Origin: CAYSSJ01 sp964433675 | GTDB lineage: Bacteria > Cloacimonadota > Cloacimonadia > Cloacimonadales > TCS61 | DNA: 40,029 bases | Direction of reading: 5' to 3' | Assembly: GCA_964433675.1 (NCBI GenBank) | Contig: CAYSSJ010000021.1 | Span: 1 to 40,029, forward strand | Shown: piece after piece, positions 16,126 through 24,484 of the stretch | Numbering within the stretch: position 1 is the first letter of the stretch | Layout of the letters: each line of letters starts with the position of its first letter | Program-made: the position numbers and the translations under genes | The notes under the pieces: generated by a model | What the model was told of the DNA's origin: nothing | Databases searched by the model: none | What the model saw: only the letters and a program-made list of their open reading frames with translations

Positions 16126-17514
16126 TTATTTTAGCAATAACATTTTATGAGTTAGAGTTTCACTTTGCGATTTTATCTGGGCAAAATAGATGCCGCTGGG
16201 CACCACTTTACCGTTATCATCTCTACCGTTCCATAAAACAGAATGTGTGCCGACTGGATAATAGGCATTTGAGAGACGCGAGACTTTATTGCCTTTGACA
16301 TTATAGATGTCTATGCTGATATGGCTGTCTGCTGAAATCGAAAACTCTATTGTAGTTTCCGGATTGAACGGGTTGGGATAGTTTTTAGCTCTTATATTGG
16401 GAGGGGAGATCAAATTTTGATCGGATGAGACAACTCCATCGGGATTGAAAATAACCAATCCGGCATGCCAAGTACCGATATATAAGTTGTTAAACTGATC
16501 AAAAGCAAGACTTTGGATCCCCGCATTTTCAGGCAGTCCGGAATTGAAGCTACTATACTCAGTCCAGTCTTCACCATCGAATTTACCGATAGTGCCACCA
16601 TAAGTGCCATGGTGACCGGTCCAGATGTTGCCATAGTTATCTTCGGCGATTGTCTTTACAGTATCGTTAGGTAATCCGGAATTGAAATGGTAGTAGTGCT
16701 CCCAGCTATCACCGTCATATTTAGCTAAGCCGCCATAACCATTATTTGACCAAGGATACATCTTGCTGACCCATATGTTTCCCATACTGTCGCACAGTAG
16801 CGAATAGTCCGGAAAGCTATGAATCGGATCGACTTGAAACGGCAAATCTGAGTGCTGATAGGCAGTCCAGTTTTCACCATCGAACTTAGAGATTCCGCCG
16901 GCCATTTCCGGAAATGCCGGACCGGGACCGACCGTCGATGCCCAAATGTTGCCTTCACTATCACGACTAAGATCATTAATCCGATTTCCAAGTAAGCCAT
17001 AATTAGTATTTGTAGCAGTAAACAGAGTCCAGTCTCCATCTGTATCAAGACGTAATAAACCACCTTCCAACTGAGCATATGCACCCAGCCACATGGTGCC
17101 GTTCGGTTCGAATAGTATCGCACTAAAATGGTTTTCCATAGCAGGGAAACCAATACTATGACTACTGTAAACTGTCCAATCTGTTCCATCAAACTTAGCG
17201 AAACCGTTACCATCTATACCGGCAGTAACAACCCAGAGATTACCTTCAGGATCAAAAGCCATATCCCAGATCATACTAGATGGTATCTGGCTGGTATTTG
17301 TATTGTGCATGCGCCAGTTTGTGCCGTCAAATTCTATCAAACCTTGTGATGTTCCGAACCATTTTGTGCCATCCTCGTCGATAAGAATACACTTAACATC
17401 AGCTCCAACATCAGGAACAATCGAATTAGATGAATTGTAAACTATCCACTCCGGATTATCGGCAAAGCAAAAGCAAGCTATAATCATCAAAAAGATGAAA
17501 TTCATGGTTTTCAT
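16126..17514 (-). CDS. Secreted beta-propeller with sorting domain
   Basis: This 462-residue exported protein has a signal peptide (about 1-19, CFCFA). About seven Reg_prop-type repeats follow (KWFGTSQGLIEFDGTNW, LWLGAYAQLEGGLLRLD, IWTGHHGTYGGTIGKFDGEDW), enough for a single propeller. The type IX sorting domain fills the last ~85 residues (NYPNPFNPETT, NVKGNK, WNGRDD, SGIYFAQ). The frame is open 26 codons upstream, but the ATG at 17514 has AAGGAG at good spacing and begins the signal peptide. It is the first gene of the operon with the C25 protease, behind sigma-54 promoter P2. A close relative of the propeller at 8363, it may recognise a ligand or assemble with the protease; this is inference. 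Confidence 0.87.
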   Translation of the reverse strand: MKTMNFIFLMIIACFCFADNPEWIVYNSSNSIVPDVGADVKCILIDEDGTKWFGTSQGLIEFDGTNWRMHNTNTSQIPSSMIWDMAFDPEGNLWVVTAGIDGNGFAKFDGTDWTVYSSHSIGFPAMENHFSAILFEPNGTMWLGAYAQLEGGLLRLDTDGDWTLFTATNTNYGLLGNRINDLSRDSEGNIWASTVGPGPAFPEMAGGISKFDGENWTAYQHSDLPFQVDPIHSFPDYSLLCDSMGNIWVSKMYPWSNNGYGGLAKYDGDSWEHYYHFNSGLPNDTVKTIAEDNYGNIWTGHHGTYGGTIGKFDGEDWTEYSSFNSGLPENAGIQSLAFDQFNNLYIGTWHAGLVIFNPDGVVSSDQNLISPPNIRAKNYPNPFNPETTIEFSISADSHISIDIYNVKGNKVSRLSNAYYPVGTHSVLWNGRDDNGKVVPSGIYFAQIKSQSETLTHKMLLLK

Positions 17515-17541
17515 AATAAACTCCTTTTTTCTATAACATAT

Positions 17542-17557
17542 AGCAATAACTATGCCA
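17542..17557 (-). promoter_or_regulatory. Sigma-54 (-24/-12) promoter P2
   Basis: On the minus strand, TGGCATAGTTATTGCT is nearly identical to the sigma-54 consensus (TGGCA at -24 and TTGCT at -12, GG-N10-GC). It lies 28 bp upstream of the propeller start codon and is the best of the three promoters in the window. Confidence 0.82.
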
Positions 17558-17646
17558 CCAAGAGTAATAGTATGTAATATGCTGGTAATCATATAGATAC
17601 GATTATATTTATAGAAACTATCGGTTGATTCAGAATGTGAGGATAG

Positions 17647-17657
17647 TTCAAAATGAA
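17647..17657 (-). promoter_or_regulatory. Upstream activator site for P2 (TTCATTTTGAA)
   Basis: The palindrome GTTCA-AAA-TGAAC spans 17646-17658. Its 11-bp core is identical to the core at 11316-11326 and, as there, lies 90 bp upstream of the -24 element. Neighbouring TGCA repeats (TGCAAAGTGGAGTGCA, 17661-17676) resemble those beside the P1 site. It lies just downstream of the preceding operon's terminator in the direction of transcription. Confidence 0.68.
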
Positions 17658-17692
17658 CGGTGCAAAGTGGAGTGCATATTCGTTATGGAACG

Positions 17693-17725
17693 AAAAGACT
17701 CCCGGCTGCTTTCACAACCGGGAGT
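17693..17725 (-). terminator. Rho-independent terminator of the SBBP/anchor-J operon
   Basis: On the minus strand, ACTCCCGG/CCGGGAGT (8 bp, perfect) with a 12-nt loop is followed by CTTTTC. It starts about 35 bp past the stop of the 1031-residue gene. It separates that operon from the P2 operon. Confidence 0.88.
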
Positions 17726-17760
17726 GAGGCGGAGAATGTATGTTTTGAGTATGGAGGAAG

Positions 17761-20700
17761 CTATTTGAGTAGTAGCAATTTCTGCCTAAAGTTTCCGAAT
17801 TCGGTTCTCAAATTGGCAAGATAGATACCGCTGGGCATGTTCGAGCCCCTATTGCTGGTACCATTCCACACAATCGAGTGATTACCTGCTTCTTGGAAAC
17901 CATCTACCAGAGTAGCTACTTTTTGTCCTTTTATCGAGTAAATATCCAGACAAACATTTTGGTTTTGGTGGAGAGAGTATTTGATGGTAGTCTCCGGATT
18001 GAAAGGATTAGGATGATTTCCAATCAATCTGGTTACAGTTGGTGTAGTGTCGTCTTCTGATGATGTGAAAGCAATCTCCACAAAAGCCGATTCACTGGCT
18101 CCCGATTCTTCGCCATTTATATATATAGCCGTAAGATAGAACTCATGAATGCCTTCGGGAAGGTTTTCAATAGTATAAGTTGTTATCTCAGGATTTTCTA
18201 TCTCATGGATCATTTCACCATTATGATAAATTTTGTAGGACTCGATAAGTTGGGGATCAGTCACTTCCCATGCCAAAATAGCGTCATTCATGTTTTCAAG
18301 CGTGGCACTGATACCGAAAGGTGGCAGGATTTCATAGACTGTCAGTTCAAACGGAACCGTAGTAGCGTTATCATCATAAGAGATGATCAGCTCAGCTTCG
18401 TAAAAACCGGTACTAAGCTCTTCTGTGTTTACAGTAAGCTGAATTGTGTTTGTATGATTGGGTTGCAAAGTTCCGGTGGTTTGATTCAAAAACAGCCATT
18501 CATCCCGATCTCTATTCCTTGCTGAGCGAGTTTGCAAACTTTCGTATTGAACTGAGACAGAATAGTCGGTAGTCGCATTACCGATATTTTTTAGATAAAG
18601 ATCGTAAGCATGAGTTTCATCTACAGCTGCAACTTGCTGATAATGATTGGGGATAGCTTTTATGAATGGGGTAACAAGGTATTCCGGACCTATGACCATG
18701 TCTATATAGATCCAATCAAAAGTGGTAATTGTGATCGGTTGATAATAATGAAATGCCAGGTAGTACTCGCCGCTAAAATCTGAAAGATCTATCGCATAAC
18801 GTTCCCACTCGGTTGTAGTTAGTATAGAATCAACGATTACGGCATTTTCTGTATCAACCGGGGAATTCAGCGCTCTGATAAAGAGCTTCTCTCGTTCACC
18901 GTTCGCTGCCCATGTATCTGATCTACGAGCACGAAAAATAAGCGAATCATTTTCGGTGATCGCTAATTTTGGTGTTATCAACCATTCATCTGCGGAGAAC
19001 CAAGAGGAAGGACCGCTGAACGAGCGAGCACAATAATTCCCATGATAAGCACCAATATCGGTCTGTTCCCAAAAAGAACCTTCCTGTCCATTATGCCAAT
19101 GCCAACCGATGGGCGGGAAATTATTTTCGAAACTTTCCACCAAAAAACCAGACGGATAAGCATAGCCTGATAGCTCTATCTCAAATTGAACTCCTCCGGA
19201 TTCTGTTATCAGTATCGTTGCCTCTTTATTCCCTTCAGTAAGGGGAACAAATTGAGCATAGAAATCGAATGATTCAAACGGTTGCAATGTGATCGGTAGC
19301 TGAACACCACCAAACTGAAAATCTTCCGGATCATTACCGCTGAGTTGAATTTCTCCGGCTTCGATAGTGATTTCTTGCAACCCGGTATTATTTATGTTGA
19401 AGGATATGGGAATAGACTGTTGACCGACAGGCACATCTTCGAATACATGAGATTCCGGTGTGATCTCTAAAGATGCACCTTGTGGGATTTCCTCCCAACG
19501 GAAATTATCGACAAAAATAGATTGATGATATCCACCACCATGTTTGATAGCTACATGTACCGTATCAGCATTAGTTTCTGGTAACTCTACCAAAAATTCC
19601 TGATATGTTGTCTCTGCCAATACCGTTTCTACCGGAGTGAAAGTATCCAAATCCAAAGGATCTGTCATTATCCCGACGATAATACTCTCATCGGAATCTT
19701 CTTGCATTATCCTAGCTTGAAAACGGATACGCGTGTCGCTAATATCAAGGGTTGTGGGTGGAGAGATCATTACCAGTTCAGCAAAAGTATCATCCCATTG
19801 GAACATTTGAACGGCTGCAGGTGGAGAATATGCGAAATTAGGATTAGCCAGAATTTGTATTTTGGATGAATTGTGCTCTTTGTTTTCTATAGTAAACCAA
19901 TCAGTTGGTAATGGATGAGAGCCATAAGGAGGATCTACATAATCGAAATCTTGATAATAAGGAAAACTATAAATAAACGGATCGGGCATAGTGGTAAAAG
20001 ACCAAACCGGATTGCCGGTAGCAGAGCCTTCATTGTTATAAGGTTTTATCTGCCAGTAATAAGTGGTATCGAAATCCAGATGATCATCATGAGAATATGC
20101 AAAAGAATAACCCAGATCTACACCGTTTAGAATATTGGTGGGAGGGTTGTCCGTTCCCAAATACAATTTGTAACCTAGCGCACCGGATGAGAAAAACCAT
20201 CTAAAATTGACCAAGGAGTAAAGGTCTACAGATTCGTCTTCGGGTGAGATTGGTACACCGGGTTCAGGAATGGTAGTGGGTTCATAGAGCTGGACGTTGT
20301 CTATTGCCCAATGCTGATCAAATCCACCGATAAAAGTCCATTTGATATAGACGGTAGATTCTCCGGCTGCGATCGAGGTGATGTTGTATTCAGCGTAAGC
20401 CGGGTGGAAATTTATCGGGTAGCCTGAATGGGTGCCGACAGAGAAGGTCAAGGAATCTACGACTGACCAGTTGTTACCATCAGTACTGGCTTCGATGAGA
20501 GCTACAGAACCGGAAAAAGTGCGAAAATGCATATCAAATGCAAGAATGAGAGAACTAACATTGCTGGCATCTATAGCTGCGGACATCAAACTCGCATTTT
20601 GTTGATTATTCGGTCCATAATAGTCACTGTCCAATATGGCAAAATCGGAGTCGAACGGTGCTGTAAATGGTTTGTTGCCGGGGTTATCGAATAGCCAGAC

Positions 20701-20856
20701 CTGATCGTTTCCTATGTTACTGATGTTAGACCAGTCATCGGGTAAAGTTTGTCCCGAAAAATCTTCCGAGAAAATAACATTACGGTTATCAACCGGCTCT
20801 GCTGCTAGTATAGAAACTACCAGAATAGCGATTATAATAAAACTTATCTTATTCAT
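17761..20856 (-). CDS. Secreted multidomain protein with anchor-J modules and sorting domain
   Basis: This 1031-residue exported protein has a signal peptide (about 1-18). It carries at least three anchor-J/MAM-like beta-sandwiches (FSEDFSGQTLPDDWS, YYQDFDYVDPPYG and ESFENNFPPIGWHWHNG, each ending in a WAIDN- or FVDNF-type strand). An Ig-like module (EPGVPISPEDESVDL, fibronectin-like), an ASPM/SPD-2/Hydin-like segment (SHVFEDVPVGQQSIPISF), an FN3 module and the sorting domain (NHPNPFNPETT) follow. No enzyme motif is visible. These modules usually bind glycans or proteins at the surface. It starts with an ATG after AAGGAG, 10 bp after the SBBP-repeat gene, so the two are co-transcribed. Confidence 0.86.
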   Translation of the reverse strand: MNKISFIIIAILVVSILAAEPVDNRNVIFSEDFSGQTLPDDWSNISNIGNDQVWLFDNPGNKPFTAPFDSDFAILDSDYYGPNNQQNASLMSAAIDASNVSSLILAFDMHFRTFSGSVALIEASTDGNNWSVVDSLTFSVGTHSGYPINFHPAYAEYNITSIAAGESTVYIKWTFIGGFDQHWAIDNVQLYEPTTIPEPGVPISPEDESVDLYSLVNFRWFFSSGALGYKLYLGTDNPPTNILNGVDLGYSFAYSHDDHLDFDTTYYWQIKPYNNEGSATGNPVWSFTTMPDPFIYSFPYYQDFDYVDPPYGSHPLPTDWFTIENKEHNSSKIQILANPNFAYSPPAAVQMFQWDDTFAELVMISPPTTLDISDTRIRFQARIMQEDSDESIIVGIMTDPLDLDTFTPVETVLAETTYQEFLVELPETNADTVHVAIKHGGGYHQSIFVDNFRWEEIPQGASLEITPESHVFEDVPVGQQSIPISFNINNTGLQEITIEAGEIQLSGNDPEDFQFGGVQLPITLQPFESFDFYAQFVPLTEGNKEATILITESGGVQFEIELSGYAYPSGFLVESFENNFPPIGWHWHNGQEGSFWEQTDIGAYHGNYCARSFSGPSSWFSADEWLITPKLAITENDSLIFRARRSDTWAANGEREKLFIRALNSPVDTENAVIVDSILTTTEWERYAIDLSDFSGEYYLAFHYYQPITITTFDWIYIDMVIGPEYLVTPFIKAIPNHYQQVAAVDETHAYDLYLKNIGNATTDYSVSVQYESLQTRSARNRDRDEWLFLNQTTGTLQPNHTNTIQLTVNTEELSTGFYEAELIISYDDNATTVPFELTVYEILPPFGISATLENMNDAILAWEVTDPQLIESYKIYHNGEMIHEIENPEITTYTIENLPEGIHEFYLTAIYINGEESGASESAFVEIAFTSSEDDTTPTVTRLIGNHPNPFNPETTIKYSLHQNQNVCLDIYSIKGQKVATLVDGFQEAGNHSIVWNGTSNRGSNMPSGIYLANLRTEFGNFRQKLLLLK

Positions 20857-20866
20857 AATATTCTCC

Positions 20867-22798
20867 TTATTTCAACATTATCATTTTACGGGTAGCACTG
20901 TAGTCATCGGTCTTTAGTTTATAGAGATAGATTCCGCTCGCTTGTCTATTGCCTCTATCGTCTTTACCATCCCAGATTATATTGTGCAAACCCGCATCAT
21001 ATTTGTTATCGAGAAGAGTTCTTACTTTCCTTCCATTCACAGAATAAATATCTAATCTTACCGGGGAAGAGTTCTTCAATGAGAATGATATATTAGTTTC
21101 CGGATTGAAAGGATTGGGATGGTTGCCGATCAATTCGGTCGTTTCTATGACGAAATCAATAGAGGCATCGGTATGGTCTATAGTAACTATATTTGAGGGT
21201 TCGGATTCGTTATCATCAATATAACTGGTAACATAATAAGAGTACGAACCTGTCCCCATATCCTCATCCAGATAGGATAATTCTTCCGTTTCGGCGATCA
21301 ATTCATCATTTCGATAGACCAGATAACCGCTATGCCCTCCACCTGCAGGCTCAGACCAACTGAGTGCTATATGTGGGGGCTGAGATTTGGCAAAAAGATG
21401 ACGGGGAGGATATAAATGGGGAGCCAAGCAGAAGTTAGTAATGAAAATATCGGCATGGTCTTGACTGTAGTAAGGATCTGGCATCAAAATAGAATTGTGA
21501 AACATTCCGGCGAGCGTAATGCTTCCATCTTTCACATCTACAGCCTGACCATAAGCGCTGCCCTGTCCTGTAATAGTGAATAGATCTAAGAGATTTCCAT
21601 TTTCGTAAAGTTTTATCAGAAATACATCCAAAATATCGAACCCGGCACTTTGGCTAGTTTCTCCTTGGATGGTAATAAAATCAAGAAATGACCCGGCCAG
21701 ATAGATATAATCTCCATCAATAGCAAAACTGAGCTTCTGGATAAATGGCTCAACCAATCCGGCAAGCGGACTATCGGCAGAAGTTGCCCAGAGAACAGTG
21801 CCTTCGGGAGAAATCTTTGCAATGAAAATACTTACAAGTTCGTCCGGATTATGAAGCTCATAACTGCCAATTAAGATATCACAGTAAAAATTACCTGTTA
21901 TTAGCACATTGCCTTCATCATCGAGATCCAATTCCCATAGGAAAACTTGGTGATCACCCTGGATTGCCATCGACCAAATATAGTTGCCCTCAGAATCGTA
22001 TTTGAGCACAAAAGCTTCTTCCCAGTCGTTGGTGGAAGTATAGACGATATCAGGCAGGATCAGATGAATCTTAAAATCACCGGCTACATAAACATTTCCA
22101 TCTGCATCTACATCTATACCATAAGCACGGGCATCGTAGGAGGAATGAGTCTTATCTGCCCACAAGACATTTCCATCAGCGTCAAGTTTGGCAAAAAATC
22201 CATCACCATAGTATTGAGGAGTGAGGTCGTAATCCCCGATAGTGATTCCACCGAAGCTTCTGCCACAGAAATAGATGTTATCATCTGCATCAGTGGCGAT
22301 GTCATTCCCGTAATTTGTTACTGTAAAATTGGGATTGTAAGCAGATTCCTCTCTGCCGAAATTTTCAAACCAGATTAGCGAGCCTTCACTAGAAAATTTA
22401 GCTATATAGGTATCCCAACTTCCAATAGTATGATAGATAGTTCCTTCTATGGCAAGATGTTCTTCGAATCTGCCGATGATGACTATGTTACCACTATTAT
22501 CCAAAGCCATAGAAGTAACTTCGGCATTGTAGTAGTTAACCGGCGCTACTGCCCAAACCGGATTGCCATCAGAATCGAATTTGGCGAGATAGAAGTTTCT
22601 GTCTCCGACAGAAGTGAGCGTAATATCACCGAAGCTGACATCGCTATTGAAATTGCCAACTGCATAGATATTTCCATCCTCAGCAGTTACCACATCATAA
22701 GCATGATCAGCACTATTACCACCATAGCTGTGTGACCAATTCCATTCCACAGCATGCAATATGGAAAAACTCATTATTATTATTAACAGCCATTTCAT
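20867..22798 (-). CDS. Secreted SBBP-repeat beta-propeller with sorting domain
   Basis: This is a 643-residue exported protein. It has a signal peptide (about 1-19, ILHA). Seven or more SBBP-type repeats follow, with the pattern F-x-x-[DE]-G-x-x-[VI]-W (FDSDGNPVWA, FSSEGSLIWF, LDADGNVLWA, YDSEGNYIWS, ISPEGTVLWA) alternating with D-x-x-G-N-[VI]-[YV] strands, typical of a beta-propeller. One FN3-like module comes next (GYLVYRNDELIAETEE), then the sorting domain (NHPNPFNPETN). The ATG at 22798 is preferred to an upstream one because AAAAAAGGAG precedes it and the signal peptide begins there. It is the first gene behind sigma-54 promoter P3 and is adjacent to the NtrC-type regulator gene. Confidence 0.87.
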   Translation of the reverse strand: MKWLLIIIMSFSILHAVEWNWSHSYGGNSADHAYDVVTAEDGNIYAVGNFNSDVSFGDITLTSVGDRNFYLAKFDSDGNPVWAVAPVNYYNAEVTSMALDNSGNIVIIGRFEEHLAIEGTIYHTIGSWDTYIAKFSSEGSLIWFENFGREESAYNPNFTVTNYGNDIATDADDNIYFCGRSFGGITIGDYDLTPQYYGDGFFAKLDADGNVLWADKTHSSYDARAYGIDVDADGNVYVAGDFKIHLILPDIVYTSTNDWEEAFVLKYDSEGNYIWSMAIQGDHQVFLWELDLDDEGNVLITGNFYCDILIGSYELHNPDELVSIFIAKISPEGTVLWATSADSPLAGLVEPFIQKLSFAIDGDYIYLAGSFLDFITIQGETSQSAGFDILDVFLIKLYENGNLLDLFTITGQGSAYGQAVDVKDGSITLAGMFHNSILMPDPYYSQDHADIFITNFCLAPHLYPPRHLFAKSQPPHIALSWSEPAGGGHSGYLVYRNDELIAETEELSYLDEDMGTGSYSYYVTSYIDDNESEPSNIVTIDHTDASIDFVIETTELIGNHPNPFNPETNISFSLKNSSPVRLDIYSVNGRKVRTLLDNKYDAGLHNIIWDGKDDRGNRQASGIYLYKLKTDDYSATRKMIMLK

Positions 22799-22826
22799 AC
22801 AACACTCCTTTTTTGCAAGTATCAAT

Positions 22827-22842
22827 TGCAAAGAGTATTCCA
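22827..22842 (-). promoter_or_regulatory. Sigma-54 (-24/-12) promoter P3
   Basis: On the minus strand, TGGAATACTCTTTGCA has the GG-N10-GC spacing and a TTGCA -12 element. It lies 29 bp upstream of the SBBP-propeller start. With P1 and P2 it forms a set of three such promoters, each at the head of a secreted-protein operon. Confidence 0.77.
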
Positions 22843-22924
22843 AACTCAGGCATTCCGATAGAAATAGTTGTAATCGGCTGAAAAACAAAGACATAACGCC
22901 TTATGATTTGGAAGGCGGTGGCTG

Positions 22925-22977
22925 TTCATTATGGACTGCACATCCGTATCGGCATATTCACAATGAATATGGACTGC
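22925..22977 (-). promoter_or_regulatory. Upstream activator sites for P3
   Basis: CATATTCA-CAA-TGAATATG (22953-22971) is a perfect 8-bp inverted repeat. On the minus strand its centre reads TTCATTGTGAA, one base different from the P1 and P2 sites, and it lies 115 bp upstream of the -24 element. A second, degenerate copy (TTCATTATGGACTGCA, 22925-22940) forms a direct repeat with TGAATATGGACTGCA at 22964-22978. Two activator dimers could bind here. The site lies between the regulator gene and its probable target operon. Confidence 0.7.
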
Positions 22978-22996
22978 AGATCGAATAGTAAATTGC

Positions 22997-24433
22997 TTAC
23001 ATCTCTCCTAAGATTCTACGGAGTTTATTTATCGATATATTCAGATACTTGGCTGTTTGAGTTTTATTGCCATCAAAGAGGGTGAGTGCTTTACGGACTA
23101 TATCTGCTTGCAGTTCATATATATTGAGAGAATCAGGCGGGAATTCTATGGAAAATATTCTGGACTTGTTAGTTTGAGCACTTTCGGCAGAACCGGAGAG
23201 GAAATCGAAATGCTCTTGTCTAAGTTCCGCTTCGTTTTGAACGAAATCGGCTCTTTCGATAGCATTTTTGAGTTGACGTACATTGCCGGGCCAGTGGTAG
23301 TTTTCCAGAAATTTAGCAGCATCTTCACTAAGGTATTTTAGTGCAGTTTTTTTACTTTTGGCACATTCTTCGAGGAACATATTTGCCAGCGGGATGATCT
23401 CCTCTTTACGTTCTCTTAGCGGTGGGATGTGGATATTGGAAGTATTGATACGATAGTAGAGGTCTTCGCGGAATTTTTTCTCTTCGATCGCTTTTTTGAT
23501 GTTGCTATTGGTGGCACAGATAATGCGGACGGAGATCTTTATCTTTTTGATGCCTCCGACGCGATAGATCTCTTTCTCTTCTAGAGCTTTGAGCAGTTTG
23601 GGTTGTAGAGATAGCGGCAGATCACCTATCTCATCCAAAAATAATGTGCCCCCATCTGCCAATTCCATTTTGCCTATCTGACCCTTCTTATCCGCACCGG
23701 TAAAAGCACCGCCTTCATAGCCGAAAAGTTCACTTTCAAACAAAGTAGGCGAAATTGCCGAACAATTCACCGTAACGAAAGGTCCGCTGGAATCACCTTC
23801 TCCGAAATGGATCAATCTGGCGATCACCTCTTTACCTGTGCCGGTTTCACCTTCTATAAGAACGGGGATGGAGGGATCTTTGTGCAGCTTCTTGGAAAGA
23901 GCGATGATCTCACGCATTTGGGGTGAGAATATGCCTATACGTCCAATCCCAACAGCTTGAGCATATTCATGCTGCAGATTCTTCAGCTTAGATTCTATAA
24001 ATTTGCATTCCTGTTTCAGTCTCTCATCGAATTTATTGGTCAGCTCTTTATTCTCTCTGAGCAATGATTGATGCTCCGCTACACGATCTATCACCATAGC
24101 CAGATGTTCCACATCGATCGGTTTTTGCAAGAAATCATAAGCGCCGGCACGGAGTGCTTCGATAGCATTGTTCAGATTGGCATGACCGGTGATGAGTACG
24201 ATATCGGTAAATTCGCCGTCTGCTCTGGCTTTGATCTCTTTAATCAGGTCAATGCCGGATAATCCGGGCATGCGGATATCCGAGATCACCATCGGATACG
24301 GATGCTTATCAAATATCTCTCTGGCTTCATCAGCGCTTGTGCAAGTAGTAACATCATGTCCCAACTGATAAGTAATGAAATTTGAGATGGACTTCAGTAC
24401 CATCGGTTCGTCATCTATGAGTAGGATGTTCAT
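22997..24433 (-). CDS. NtrC-family sigma-54-dependent response regulator
   Basis: This 478-residue activator has a receiver domain at 1-120 (Asp7-Asp8, phospho-acceptor Asp52, Thr82, Lys104) and a predicted coiled-coil linker at about 120-160. The AAA+ domain spans about 165-400, with Walker A GETGTGKE (about 194-202), the sigma-54 contact loop GAFTGA (242-247) and Walker B GTLFLDE. The C-terminal Fis-type helix-turn-helix is at about 440-478 (KTQTAKYLNISINKLRRIL). The intact GAFTGA means it should activate sigma-54 polymerase. Its kinase partner is probably the TPR kinase upstream in the operon. The three -24/-12 promoters and shared palindromes nearby are its likely targets. AAAGGAG precedes the ATG. 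Confidence 0.94.
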   Translation of the reverse strand: MNILLIDDEPMVLKSISNFITYQLGHDVTTCTSADEAREIFDKHPYPMVISDIRMPGLSGIDLIKEIKARADGEFTDIVLITGHANLNNAIEALRAGAYDFLQKPIDVEHLAMVIDRVAEHQSLLRENKELTNKFDERLKQECKFIESKLKNLQHEYAQAVGIGRIGIFSPQMREIIALSKKLHKDPSIPVLIEGETGTGKEVIARLIHFGEGDSSGPFVTVNCSAISPTLFESELFGYEGGAFTGADKKGQIGKMELADGGTLFLDEIGDLPLSLQPKLLKALEEKEIYRVGGIKKIKISVRIICATNSNIKKAIEEKKFREDLYYRINTSNIHIPPLRERKEEIIPLANMFLEECAKSKKTALKYLSEDAAKFLENYHWPGNVRQLKNAIERADFVQNEAELRQEHFDFLSGSAESAQTNKSRIFSIEFPPDSLNIYELQADIVRKALTLFDGNKTQTAKYLNISINKLRRILGEM

Positions 24434-24484
24434 TGTTTACTCCTTTCGATAAATAATCTATAAAAATTATTCTGCAATTTTTCA

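Noticed and set aside
24434..24484. AATAAT-N8-ATTATT hairpin between the AlbA_2 and regulator genes as a terminator
   Set aside because: The stem is entirely A-T and no T-run follows. The gap is only 51 bp within an apparent operon.
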